Shown here: in pieces, positions 1 through 6,239 of the stretch
How positions within the stretch are numbered: position 1 is the stretch's first letter
Layout of the letters: every line of letters begins with the position of its first letter
Origin: Gammaproteobacteria bacterium
Lineage (GTDB): Bacteria > Pseudomonadota > Gammaproteobacteria > Steroidobacterales > Rariloculaceae
NCBI GenBank assembly: GCA_004357505.1
Contig: SMWC01000039.1
Coordinates: 1-8,259, forward strand
Reading direction: 5' to 3'
DNA: 8,259 bases
Notes under the pieces: generated by a model
What the model was told of the DNA's origin: nothing
Seen by the model: the letters and a program-made list of their open reading frames with translations, nothing else
Database searches by the model: none
Program-made: the position numbers and the translations under genes

Positions 1-410
1 AGTCGGACCTACTGGCGGTGCCCAGATTTCCGATTGCGACCGGTTACGACGAACTCGACGACTTCGAGTTACGCGTTCACTCTCGGACCCTTCCAGCGCT
101 TATCCTCGGCCGCGAAAATCATATTCTCGACGCCGGCGAGTCGCAGCCGCCACTGCGGCTAAGGATCACACCCGGAGACTTTCGCGCTGACGCGCTGGTT
201 TGTTACGCGTCGAATCAAGGTGTAATGGATCTACAAATCTGGACACGCGACGAACGTCTCGAAGTGGTCGCGCGCCCGGTGCAGCCGCTACGTCCGGGCC
301 GAACGAGAGTCAACTGCACGGCGCCCTCGACTACGGAGAGCGGTGTCTACTACTGGTTCGGCTATCTGTGGATGAAGAAGAACGGCGACGGTAGTTGGTA
401 CGCCGAGTAA
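1..410 (+). CDS. C-terminal part of a probable polysaccharide deacetylase family protein (5' end outside window)
   Basis: The reading frame is open at the left edge (first full codon at base 3) and ends with TAA at 408-410, so about 135 C-terminal residues are visible. The GTG at 18 is an internal valine codon rather than a convincing start, since nothing resembling a ribosome binding site precedes it. The first visible residues (DLLAVPRFPI) resemble the segment closing the catalytic barrel in polysaccharide deacetylase (NodB-type) proteins. They are followed by an apparent beta-rich domain ending in a tryptophan/tyrosine-rich stretch (RVNCTAP, then YYWFGYLW). The NodB metal-binding motifs would lie upstream and cannot be checked. 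The family assignment rests on remembered similarity of the tail and is moderate; the existence of the gene is much surer. It lies 123 bp before the exported VOC gene on the same strand. Confidence 0.6.
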   Translation, partial: SDLLAVPRFPIATGYDELDDFELRVHSRTLPALILGRENHILDAGESQPPLRLRITPGDFRADALVCYASNQGVMDLQIWTRDERLEVVARPVQPLRPGRTRVNCTAPSTTESGVYYWFGYLWMKKNGDGSWYAE

Positions 411-521
411 AGCCGCGCTCAGGAGTATTTGACACCGCGCCCGCTGCTGGGCCGGGCGAAACTGCAATGCTATGCTGCAGGCAACGAAGAACGAGAAACT
501 GTCGCCAGCCCAACCGAGTAC

Positions 522-528
522 GGGGAAA
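522..528 (+). promoter_or_regulatory. Ribosome binding site deciding the VOC gene start
   Basis: The purine run GGGGAAA ends five bases before ATG 534. The frame stays open upstream to a TTG at 429, but only the ATG at 534 puts a signal peptide at the N-terminus. A better-looking AGGAG at 421-425 lies only three bases before that TTG, too close for good initiation. Confidence 0.5.
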
Positions 529-533
529 TCACC

Positions 534-1337
534 ATGTTACACACGGATAATCCACGGCTTCGAATCCAACTCTTTTCTCTGACGCTCGGTGTGCTGCTAT
601 CCCAGGGTTCCGCCCTGGCGCAGAGCACTTTCACCCATGTGCACATGCGTGTGCCGGATACCACCGAAGCGGCAACGTGGCACCAGGCGCTGCTCGGCGG
701 CGAGGTGGTCTCGCGCGGCCCTGGACAGGCTGTCTTGCATGTTAACGGCATGGTCATGACCATGATGGCCGACGGCGAGACACCACCGAGTCAAGGCGGT
801 GTCATCGATCACTTTGGCATCGCCGTCGAAGACGTCGCTGCTACCGTGGCATTAGCCAGGGAGATGGGCGCGCAGATCCGGACCGAGCCGCAGGTCGGCG
901 TCACAGCATCGACCATTGCGTTCATCGAGGATCCCTGGGGAACGCGAATCGAACTACTCGAGGACCCGGTCTATAAGGGTATTAATCACGTGCATATGAT
1001 GGTGAGCGACGCGGACGGCGTTCACGAGTGGTTCCTTGAGGTGTTCGGCGGCGAGGATCTCCCGGAACGTGGCAAAGGTCAGTTTCATACCATTTTGTAT
1101 GGCGATTTATGGGTCCATATATCGCAGCCCGACGAAGGTATCCCAGCGTCGAGCCGTTACCGGTCACTCGATCACATGGGTTTTCGCGTACCCTCGCTGG
1201 AAGCGTTCGGCAAGACGCTCGAAGCCTCCGGATACGAGCCCTATCTGGTTAGACCCAACCCGCCGGGCTCAGACTTGATGTTCTTCGAAGGCCCCGAAGG
1301 CATCCATTTCGAGATCGCGGAGGTCGTCACCCGGTAA
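534..1337 (+). CDS. Exported two-module VOC (glyoxalase/bleomycin-resistance fold) protein
   Basis: The product has 267 residues. Residues 1-29 form a Sec signal peptide: basic R8/R10, a hydrophobic core around LFSLTLGVLL, and an A27-L28-A29 cleavage site, so the protein should be periplasmic. Two vicinal-oxygen-chelate modules follow, about 31-143 and 150-263, each starting with a histidine-containing strand (THVHM, NHVHM) and ending with an acidic strand (TRIELLE, IHFEIAE). Candidate metal ligands are H35 or H37, H93, E140, H152 or H154, H214 and E260. VOC enzymes include glyoxalases, extradiol dioxygenases and fosfomycin-resistance proteins; the substrate cannot be read from sequence. An extra 35-residue N-terminus from TTG 429 would bury the signal peptide and is rejected. 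The gene ends 23 bp from the converging PLP-enzyme gene, and no clear terminator lies between them. Confidence 0.85.
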   Translation: MLHTDNPRLRIQLFSLTLGVLLSQGSALAQSTFTHVHMRVPDTTEAATWHQALLGGEVVSRGPGQAVLHVNGMVMTMMADGETPPSQGGVIDHFGIAVEDVAATVALAREMGAQIRTEPQVGVTASTIAFIEDPWGTRIELLEDPVYKGINHVHMMVSDADGVHEWFLEVFGGEDLPERGKGQFHTILYGDLWVHISQPDEGIPASSRYRSLDHMGFRVPSLEAFGKTLEASGYEPYLVRPNPPGSDLMFFEGPEGIHFEIAEVVTR

Positions 1338-1360
1338 TCATCCGGCACGGACTCTAGACG

Positions 1361-2530
1361 TTACTCGAACGTTTTGGCAAACGCCTGCTCAAGATCGGCG
1401 GTGAGATCATCAGGATGTTCCAAGCCGACGGACAGACGAACGGTGCCGTCATTGATCCCTGCGCGCGCAGCCTCTTCCTCACTGAGATCCCGCGCGAAAT
1501 AGAGCTTCACGGGCGCAACCAAGGACTCGGTCGAGCCCACGCTTGAGGTCGTCAGAAACAAGTCGAGCGCATCGATGAATGCCCACGTCTGTTCTCTGTC
1601 AGCGTCCAGGTCGAAGCTCAACACACCACCACACTCACCCATCTGCTGCTGCGCTAACGCGTGCCCCGGGTCATTCGTCAGCCCCGGATAAAAGACGCGT
1701 TTGACATGGGCATTGCCCTGTAGAAACTCGGCAATCACCAGGGCGGTTTCGGAGTGACGACGATAACGAAGGTAATAGGTCCGTAAGCCGCGCAGAATCA
1801 GGAACGCCGCTCCAGGATCCATCGTCGAACCCATGTTGACTGCCCAGGGCTTGAGTTTGCGGATGTTCGCCTCGTTCGCGATCACTGCGCCGCCCATCAC
1901 GTCACCATGACCACTCGCATACTTCGTCAGGCTATGGACGTAGTAATCGATCTCATACTGGCCGTGATTGTGCAGCCCACCGAAGGTGTTATCGAGAACG
2001 GTTGTGACGCCATGTTGCTTCGCTAGCGTGACGATGGCCGAGATATCCGGCACCTGCAACATCGGATTAGTCGGCGCTTCAAAAATTAATAGCTTCGTGT
2101 CCTCGGCAACGAACTCTTTGGCGATACTCGCGTGGTCATGTACGCTGAGCATCGAGTAGTTGATACCGAAGTGCTTGAGCCGCTCCCGAACCAGCGTACG
2201 TATTGGCCGATAGCACTCGACGAAGATGATGATCCGATCGCCGGCGCTTAGATTGGCCACCACCGAGAGCCAGACTGCGGCCATGCCGGACGCGACGCAA
2301 ATAGCATCGTCTCTGCCCTGGAGCTCGGCTGATAGGCACTCGAGTTGGCGGGTCGTCGGATTGGAGTCTCGTGTGTAGTCGAACCCGTCGCGGCGAGCCT
2401 CCGCCGTCATGCCGGACTGAATGGTTGGGAACGTAAACTTTACCGAACGGTAGACAGGGCCCACCACGGACCGATTGCCGTCAGGAAGATCCACCGCCGG
2501 CTGGTGCGTGACTCGAGTCTCTTTTTTCAT
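1361..2530 (-). CDS. Divergent trans-sulfuration-type PLP-dependent enzyme (Cys/Met metabolism family)
   Basis: This 389-residue protein has the usual family length (about 380-400). Visible PLP features are the phosphate-binding SGMAA (81-85), stacking Y107, D180 in DNTF to hold the pyridine nitrogen, Schiff-base K203 in SLTKYASGH, the neighbouring-subunit pair Y52/R54, and R365 in TVRLSVGLE for the substrate carboxylate. It therefore looks catalytically competent. It differs from its neighbour: SVKF replaces the usual STTF near residue 29, YRPIR replaces YGGTYR at 107-111, and DNTFGG replaces DNTFLTP. The YRPIR segment is closer to the YxPT seen in cystathionine beta-lyases, so C-S lyase activity (MetC-like) is one option; a distinct transferase or lyase is another. 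ATG 2530 has GAGGG at 2540-2544, nine bases upstream. Its start lies 46 bp after the upstream paralog, with no terminator between, so co-transcription is likely. Confidence 0.88.
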   Translation of the reverse strand: MKKETRVTHQPAVDLPDGNRSVVGPVYRSVKFTFPTIQSGMTAEARRDGFDYTRDSNPTTRQLECLSAELQGRDDAICVASGMAAVWLSVVANLSAGDRIIIFVECYRPIRTLVRERLKHFGINYSMLSVHDHASIAKEFVAEDTKLLIFEAPTNPMLQVPDISAIVTLAKQHGVTTVLDNTFGGLHNHGQYEIDYYVHSLTKYASGHGDVMGGAVIANEANIRKLKPWAVNMGSTMDPGAAFLILRGLRTYYLRYRRHSETALVIAEFLQGNAHVKRVFYPGLTNDPGHALAQQQMGECGGVLSFDLDADREQTWAFIDALDLFLTTSSVGSTESLVAPVKLYFARDLSEEEAARAGINDGTVRLSVGLEHPDDLTADLEQAFAKTFE

Positions 2531-2576
2531 CGCCCTAGACCCTCAACGATCTCAACTGACTCTCGGATCTGCCGGA

Positions 2577-3728
2577 TCACAAGCCGTCTAGCGCTTGCCC
2601 TAGATCTTCGATCAGGTCCTCCACATCTTCCAAGCCCACCGACAACCGCACGAGTCCGTCGGTAATGCCGACGCGCCGTCGTTCAGACTCTTCGACATCC
2701 GCGTGAGTCATGGTCACGGGATGCGTTATCAGCGTCTCGACAGAACCCAGGTTCTCAGCAAGCGTACACAGCTTCACAGAGTCCATGAGACGCTTACCGG
2801 CCTCGGCGCCATTGTCAACCTCAAAGCAAAGCATCGCGCCGAAGCCGCTTGCCTGCGACTTCGCAAGCGCATGTTGTTCGAAGGACGGTAGGCCAAGGTA
2901 CGAAACCCGCGCCACTTTCGAGTGCGCCTCCAGAAACTCGGCCACGGCCTGCGCGTTGGCCGTCTGGCGTTCCATTCTGATCGACAGGGTCTTGCTCCCC
3001 TGCAGCGTGAGCCAGGCAACCCAAGGCGACATGATTACCCCGCTGGCGTTTTGAACGAAGCGGATCGACTCATCGAGCGGCCCGGTCTTGGTGATCACAG
3101 CCCCCCCAACGGTGGCATTGTGCCCGTCAAAATACTTGGTCGTGCTGTGAATCACGATGTCGGCCCCCAACTCCAGAGGCCGCTGGAAAAACGGCGTCAG
3201 AAAGGTATTGTCTACTGCGTGGGGAATACCGTGCGCCTTGGAGATCGCCGAAATCGCTTCGATATCGGTGAGTTTCAACGTCGGGTTCGCGGGGGTTTCT
3301 GTCAAGATCAAACGGGTATTGTCCTTGATCGCCATTTCGACAGTTTCTGGACTTGCCGTATTGACGAAGGAAAACTCTACGCCATAACGTTGATAGATCT
3401 TCGTACAAAGGCGATACGTGCCGCCGTAGGCCACATCTGAGATTACAGCGTGATCGCCGGCACTCAGTGTTGCCTGCACCACCGCCTGGATGGCGGCCAT
3501 GCCGGTCGAGTAGCAGGTGCAGTCGAAGCCATTCTCGAGAACCGTCAGCTTCTCTTCGAGTGCTCGCACCGTCGGGTTACCGCTTCTGGAGTAGGAATAG
3601 CCTTTGGCGAGATATTCGTCCACCGAGTCCTGCACGAACGTGGTGCTTTGATAGACAGGCGTAAGGATGGACCCGGTATGAGGGTCCGGGACCACGCCGG
3701 CATGAATCTGTTTCGTGGTAAAGCCCAT
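2577..3728 (-). CDS. Cystathionine gamma-synthase / gamma-lyase family PLP enzyme
   Basis: This 383-residue cytoplasmic enzyme belongs to the Cys/Met metabolism PLP family. It shows the full signature: PVYQSTTF (24-31), Y46/R48 in YSYSRSGNPT, STGMAA (74-79), Y101 in the YGGTYR loop, D173 in DNTFLTP, Schiff-base K198 in HSTTKYFDGH, and R361 in GLVRLSVGLE. The loop after Y101 is YGGT, as in gamma-synthases and gamma-lyases, and lacks the cysteine typical of methionine gamma-lyase (YGCT). Family members either make cystathionine from an activated homoserine plus cysteine (MetB) or cleave cystathionine to cysteine, and sequence alone does not separate the two here. No homoserine acyltransferase or cystathionine beta-synthase is in the window to decide. 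The start is well supported: GGAGA at 3735-3739 lies six bases before ATG 3728. It is probably the first gene of a two-gene operon with the paralog downstream. Confidence 0.92.
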   Translation of the reverse strand: MGFTTKQIHAGVVPDPHTGSILTPVYQSTTFVQDSVDEYLAKGYSYSRSGNPTVRALEEKLTVLENGFDCTCYSTGMAAIQAVVQATLSAGDHAVISDVAYGGTYRLCTKIYQRYGVEFSFVNTASPETVEMAIKDNTRLILTETPANPTLKLTDIEAISAISKAHGIPHAVDNTFLTPFFQRPLELGADIVIHSTTKYFDGHNATVGGAVITKTGPLDESIRFVQNASGVIMSPWVAWLTLQGSKTLSIRMERQTANAQAVAEFLEAHSKVARVSYLGLPSFEQHALAKSQASGFGAMLCFEVDNGAEAGKRLMDSVKLCTLAENLGSVETLITHPVTMTHADVEESERRRVGITDGLVRLSVGLEDVEDLIEDLGQALDGL

Positions 3729-3760
3729 CGGCTTTCTCCAAGAACGCGAGGTGGCCGGGG

Positions 3761-3766
3761 ATGATA
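3761..3766 (-). promoter_or_regulatory. Possible -10 element upstream of the trans-sulfuration operon
   Basis: On the minus strand this reads TATCAT, one mismatch from TATAAT, 32 bases before the start codon at 3728. No convincing -35 hexamer is found 16-18 bases upstream, so the call is weak. The 125-bp spacer (3729-3853) shows no recognisable SAM riboswitch or terminator hairpin. Confidence 0.25.
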
Positions 3767-3853
3767 CCGGAAACCCTACCAGGCGGCATGGGCAGTGGAA
3801 GAATCCTGGAGTGGATCAGCGCTTGGAGCGGGAAGAACCGGATCGAATCGCGG

Positions 3854-4729
3854 CTAGCCAGGCCGCTCGAGCGGTGCCTTCGCTGAAATACCGCTGCGAA
3901 CGGCGTGTACAGCGATGGCGCCAATAACAATCGCTCCGCCGACGATGGCCAACGCGGCAGGCGACTCAGCGAGAAGCAACCATACCCAGACCGGCGAGAA
4001 CACCGGCTCGACGAGGAGCAACAGCGAGACCTCAAGCGCGCGGACGTGACGGATACCGTCGATAATAAACACGTATGCCAGCGCTATTTGAAATATCCCG
4101 AGATAGGCGATGATGAACCAGTTCCCGGCGCTCGCATTCTCCACTGGAAACGCGAACAGCACAGCAAATAAAGATGCTACGAGGCAGCCCGCAACTACAG
4201 CCGCCGCAGGTTCATCGTCGTGGCGCTCCGCACGAACAGCAATCCAGCGCAGCCCGAGCACCGTCAACGCCCACGTCAATCCGGAAACCAGTGCGAGCAA
4301 GTCGCCCAGCTTCGGATCCGATGCATGAACAGTCGCCTCACGAGTCGATGCGAATATCAAGCCGAGACCGACTAACAGCACCGCCATAAAGCTCAGGTCC
4401 CGTTGCCGTATGCGCTCACCGAGTAGCAGCGGACCGAACAGCAGGATGTAAAACGGCGCGGTATCCTGGAGAAAAATGGCGTTGGCGGCTGTCGTATATT
4501 TATTCGCCAACGTGAACAACGTGAAAGTCGCCGCATAAGGTATGGCGACGACGAAGGAGCGCCAACTCCAGCCGCGTCGTGCGACCGGTAAGAAAACCAG
4601 CAATGCGACCGCTGCGGTCAGACTGCGAAAACACGACAGTTGCCAACCGGTTAGGGTCGACGCCTTGATCGCGACGCCACCCGTCGAGAACAGCAGCGCA
4701 CCGAGCATGATGTAGAGCCGAGGCCGCAT
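3854..4729 (-). CDS. EamA/DMT superfamily inner-membrane permease
   Basis: This 291-residue, strongly hydrophobic protein has the drug/metabolite transporter architecture: two EamA repeats (about 5-128 and 142-277), each about five helices, ten in total. Positively charged loops (RRGWSWR near 51-57, GERIRQR at 104-110) separate the hydrophobic segments. Each repeat carries the typical helix pair ending in an acidic turn, LLLGER in the first and LLLVEP...LLLAES in the second. Members export amino acids, other metabolites or drugs, and the substrate is unknown here. A GTG at 4747 would add six residues. ATG 4729 is preferred because AGGA lies six bases before it and the likely promoter leaves almost no leader before the GTG. 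It is followed after 125 bp by the trans-sulfuration genes on the same strand. Export of a sulfur amino acid or its precursor is possible but rests only on proximity. Confidence 0.9.
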   Translation of the reverse strand: MRPRLYIMLGALLFSTGGVAIKASTLTGWQLSCFRSLTAAVALLVFLPVARRGWSWRSFVVAIPYAATFTLFTLANKYTTAANAIFLQDTAPFYILLFGPLLLGERIRQRDLSFMAVLLVGLGLIFASTREATVHASDPKLGDLLALVSGLTWALTVLGLRWIAVRAERHDDEPAAAVVAGCLVASLFAVLFAFPVENASAGNWFIIAYLGIFQIALAYVFIIDGIRHVRALEVSLLLLVEPVFSPVWVWLLLAESPAALAIVGGAIVIGAIAVHAVRSGISAKAPLERPG

Positions 4730-4735
4730 ATTGCA

Positions 4736-4739
4736 TCCT
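4736..4739 (-). promoter_or_regulatory. Ribosome binding site deciding the permease start
   Basis: On the minus strand AGGA lies six bases before ATG 4729 and overlaps the codons that a GTG start at 4747 would use. This favours the ATG, giving a protein that starts MRPRLYIM. Confidence 0.5.
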
Positions 4740-4750
4740 GTGGACACCCC

Positions 4751-4780
4751 TACATAACACAGAGGTTTTCACGAACTCAA
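4751..4780 (-). promoter_or_regulatory. Candidate promoter of the permease gene
   Basis: On the minus strand TTGAGT (4775-4780) is followed after 18 bases by TATGTA (4751-4756), preceded by TG one base away as in an extended -10 element. Transcription would start near 4744, leaving a short leader holding only the ribosome binding site. Both hexamers match consensus only partly (4/6 and 3/6). Confidence 0.35.
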
Positions 4781-4800
4781 TACCCGCGTGAGAGCGGAGG

Positions 4801-4839
4801 CCGCGTACTCGCGACAGACGCCGCGTTACTCGCGACAGA
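4801..4839. repeat. Short tandem duplication spanning a stop codon
   Basis: CCGCGTACTCGCGACAGA (4801-4818) is repeated as CCGCGTTACTCGCGACAGA (4821-4839), one extra T apart, with a period of 20 bases. The right copy holds the last codons and TAA of the cysteine-rich protein gene; the left copy lies just beyond its stop. This looks like slippage or duplication of the gene's 3' end. Confidence 0.75.
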
Positions 4840-5878
4840 TAACTTCCAACGGGGCCCTGATCGCGAGATAAGACGCGACCGAGCGGGAAGCTGCTGCGCC
4901 ACCGGCGGCAGAGGACGCGGTGACAGTTGAAAAGTGGAAGATGCCCGCAACGACCAGATCGGTTGTCGCTTCTATCGTGGTCCCCCACGCGTGACGACGT
5001 TCACAGAGGTCGTATGCAGTCAGAAGGTCATCCTTGTGAGGCGAGAATCGGCCTTCGACGGGCTCGTCGCAGTCGTCTGCCTCGTAGATGGCTGACAAGC
5101 CTCCCTGAGGTCCCGATTGATGATATTCATACCTGTCTCGCTGCAGACAAGTCTCCTCGGCTTCCGTGCGTTCCGGTATCGCGAAGCTCGCGCGGTAACG
5201 AGTTTCCCCTTTGATCTTTCCAGCGCCACGACTGCCTTGATTAACCGTGACAGAGGCTCTCGCTCTCAGCGAGAGTTCGTAGCTTCCCGAAGTCGCTTCG
5301 CGAAGATCGGCAACCGCACCGTCTACGGCAATCGCCATGCGACACCCTTGGACATGACCAATCTCCAAAAGGATTCGACAGTGCTGATAATTCGGAGCCG
5401 CTTGGCAAAGGAGAACACCTGGCTCAAGCTGGCTGCAACCCGGAACAACGAGCTGAACTTCCGTCTGTGTCACGGCAACCGTGGCTTGCCGACGATCAGG
5501 CGTAAAAGCTGTCACGCGCGTGGCCGCTCCCAGGGTTGGCACACGGAAGATACGCTCCTCCCGAGCGCAGGTAATCGCGTTAAAGCCATCACACTGATCA
5601 CTACGGCAGATCTCGCGGTTATCGAGGCGTATTGTCGGCTGCATTCGGCCGATGTACCGATCGATACCCCACTGACTTGCGTATTGATAATCCTGGCCCA
5701 CGCACCATTCGGTCGCGACGCGCTCACCGCACACCTGGTCCGAGGCCGTACAGTAGTCGAGCCGGTAGCCCTGGAAAACCGGATTCTGAAATGTTCGAAC
5801 GTCCGCGATAGCGTCAGGGACAATGCTGCAAGCGAGTAGGATCAAGAGAGTTATTGGCAGCGGCTGTGGGCTATTCAT
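4826..5878 (-). CDS. Exported cysteine-rich protein of unknown function
   Basis: This 350-residue protein begins with a hydrophobic export signal. Cleavage after A23-I-A25 would give a periplasmic or secreted protein. C17 in LLAC could instead be lipidated, though that lipobox is imperfect. The n-region has no Lys or Arg, which is unusual. Residues about 30-105 carry a six-cysteine module (C43, C50, C59, C91, C96, C104) opening with GYRLDYC and closing with CDGFNAITC. I recognise this as recurring in uncharacterised proteobacterial exported proteins, typically with GYRLDWC and WGRDCG. A second region (140-300) adds eight more cysteines (148, 158, 167, 179, 244, 270, 292, 348 including the tail), giving 14 in the SPI-processed form, enough for seven disulfides. 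The tail is Ala/Ser-rich. ATG 5878 is fixed by an in-frame TGA at 5888-5890, but no good ribosome binding site is visible. Confidence 0.78.
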   Translation of the reverse strand: MNSPQPLPITLLILLACSIVPDAIADVRTFQNPVFQGYRLDYCTASDQVCGERVATEWCVGQDYQYASQWGIDRYIGRMQPTIRLDNREICRSDQCDGFNAITCAREERIFRVPTLGAATRVTAFTPDRRQATVAVTQTEVQLVVPGCSQLEPGVLLCQAAPNYQHCRILLEIGHVQGCRMAIAVDGAVADLREATSGSYELSLRARASVTVNQGSRGAGKIKGETRYRASFAIPERTEAEETCLQRDRYEYHQSGPQGGLSAIYEADDCDEPVEGRFSPHKDDLLTAYDLCERRHAWGTTIEATTDLVVAGIFHFSTVTASSAAGGAAASRSVASYLAIRAPLEVICRE

Positions 5879-6053
5879 GCGCAGAGTTCAGTGGCCAAGC
5901 AACCCCCTACCGTAACCTAAGGAGCGCGCCGATTGCGCGAACAACCGTCACATTATTACTACCCCCGCTGCTTGACCGAGACCAGTGCCCATTGCTCTTC
6001 TGCCGCGGCTTTGTTAGAAACCGGGGAGGAAAAGACAAATGTGAGCGTCTGCG
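5879..6053. other. Divergent spacer between the cysteine-rich gene and the cytochrome unit
   Basis: This 175-bp region should hold promoters for both directions. A TTGACC at 5972-5977 on the plus strand could serve as a -35, but no good -10 follows at the right distance. AAGGAG at 5919-5924 lies eight bases before TTG 5933, whose frame runs open into the cytochrome. That peptide does not look like real protein, so I do not call it. No hairpin terminator is apparent. Confidence 0.4.
6023..6044 (+). promoter_or_regulatory. Strong ribosome binding site leading to a start-stop (ATG TGA)
   Basis: GGGGAGGA (6023-6030) is the strongest ribosome binding site in the window and lies eight bases before ATG 6039. 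That ATG is followed directly by TGA (6042-6044). It is in the same frame as the small membrane protein, whose next start is GTG 6054. The site may be a start-stop regulatory element, or the natural start of the small gene interrupted at codon 2 by mutation or sequencing error. Confidence 0.55.
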
Positions 6054-6239
6054 GTGTCCCTCAAAATCGCCAGTATTTCGGCCGTCATCAGCGGTGTCCT
6101 GATGGAGAGTTTTTCCCTCGGCTCGGAGTTCAGTATCGGTATGGGCTTCGAATTCAGTCTCGGCACAGGCATTGCCGCGGTCGGCATCATCGTGTTTGTC
6201 TACGACTTCTACCAGCGAAACCAGAGGCCGAATTCTTGA
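6054..6239 (+). CDS. Small membrane protein coupled to the multiheme cytochrome
   Basis: This 61-residue protein has no recognised family. Its N-terminal part (LKIASISAVISGVLM) is moderately hydrophobic. The middle contains three FS[L/I]G units (SFSLG, EFSIG, EFSLG) at residues about 20-37. A likely transmembrane helix (GTGIAAVGIIVFVYDFY, about 37-53) is followed by a basic tail (QRNQRP), suggesting the C-terminus is cytoplasmic. GTG 6054 has no ribosome binding site of its own. The strong one upstream serves ATG 6039, which is in frame but followed by TGA, so initiation is uncertain. Its TGA (6237-6239) overlaps the cytochrome ATG by one base, implying translational coupling and a shared role, perhaps anchoring or assembling the cytochrome. 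The plausible membrane-protein composition supports this frame; frame 2 across the same bases encodes an arginine-rich unlikely peptide. Confidence 0.6.
   Translation: MSLKIASISAVISGVLMESFSLGSEFSIGMGFEFSLGTGIAAVGIIVFVYDFYQRNQRPNS

Noticed and set aside
429..476. TTGACA at 429-434 as a promoter -35 for the VOC gene
   Set aside because: The hexamer is perfect, but no -10 element lies 16-18 bases downstream. The nearest AT-rich hexamer, TATGCT at 471, is 36 bases away.
429..533. TTG start at 429 adding 35 residues to the VOC protein
   Set aside because: It would place a polar stretch before a clear signal peptide. The TTG is also part of a TTGACA hexamer, and AGGAG is only three bases away.
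1358..1375. ACGTT/AACGT inverted repeat followed by TTTT between the convergent genes
   Set aside because: The stem is only five AT-rich pairs and overlaps the last codons of the PLP enzyme gene, too weak for a terminator.
2922..3440. 172-codon open frame on the plus strand opposite the gamma-synthase gene
   Set aside because: It is antisense to a strongly conserved enzyme and its product is arginine-rich with no recognisable domain.
3729..3853. Possible SAM or other riboswitch before the trans-sulfuration operon
   Set aside because: The 125-bp leader region shows no recognisable conserved core or strong helices of known SAM riboswitch classes.
5117..5839. 240-codon open frame on the plus strand opposite the cysteine-rich gene
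   Set aside because: It lies wholly antisense to a gene with a signal peptide and patterned cysteines. Its predicted product has no domain or signal.
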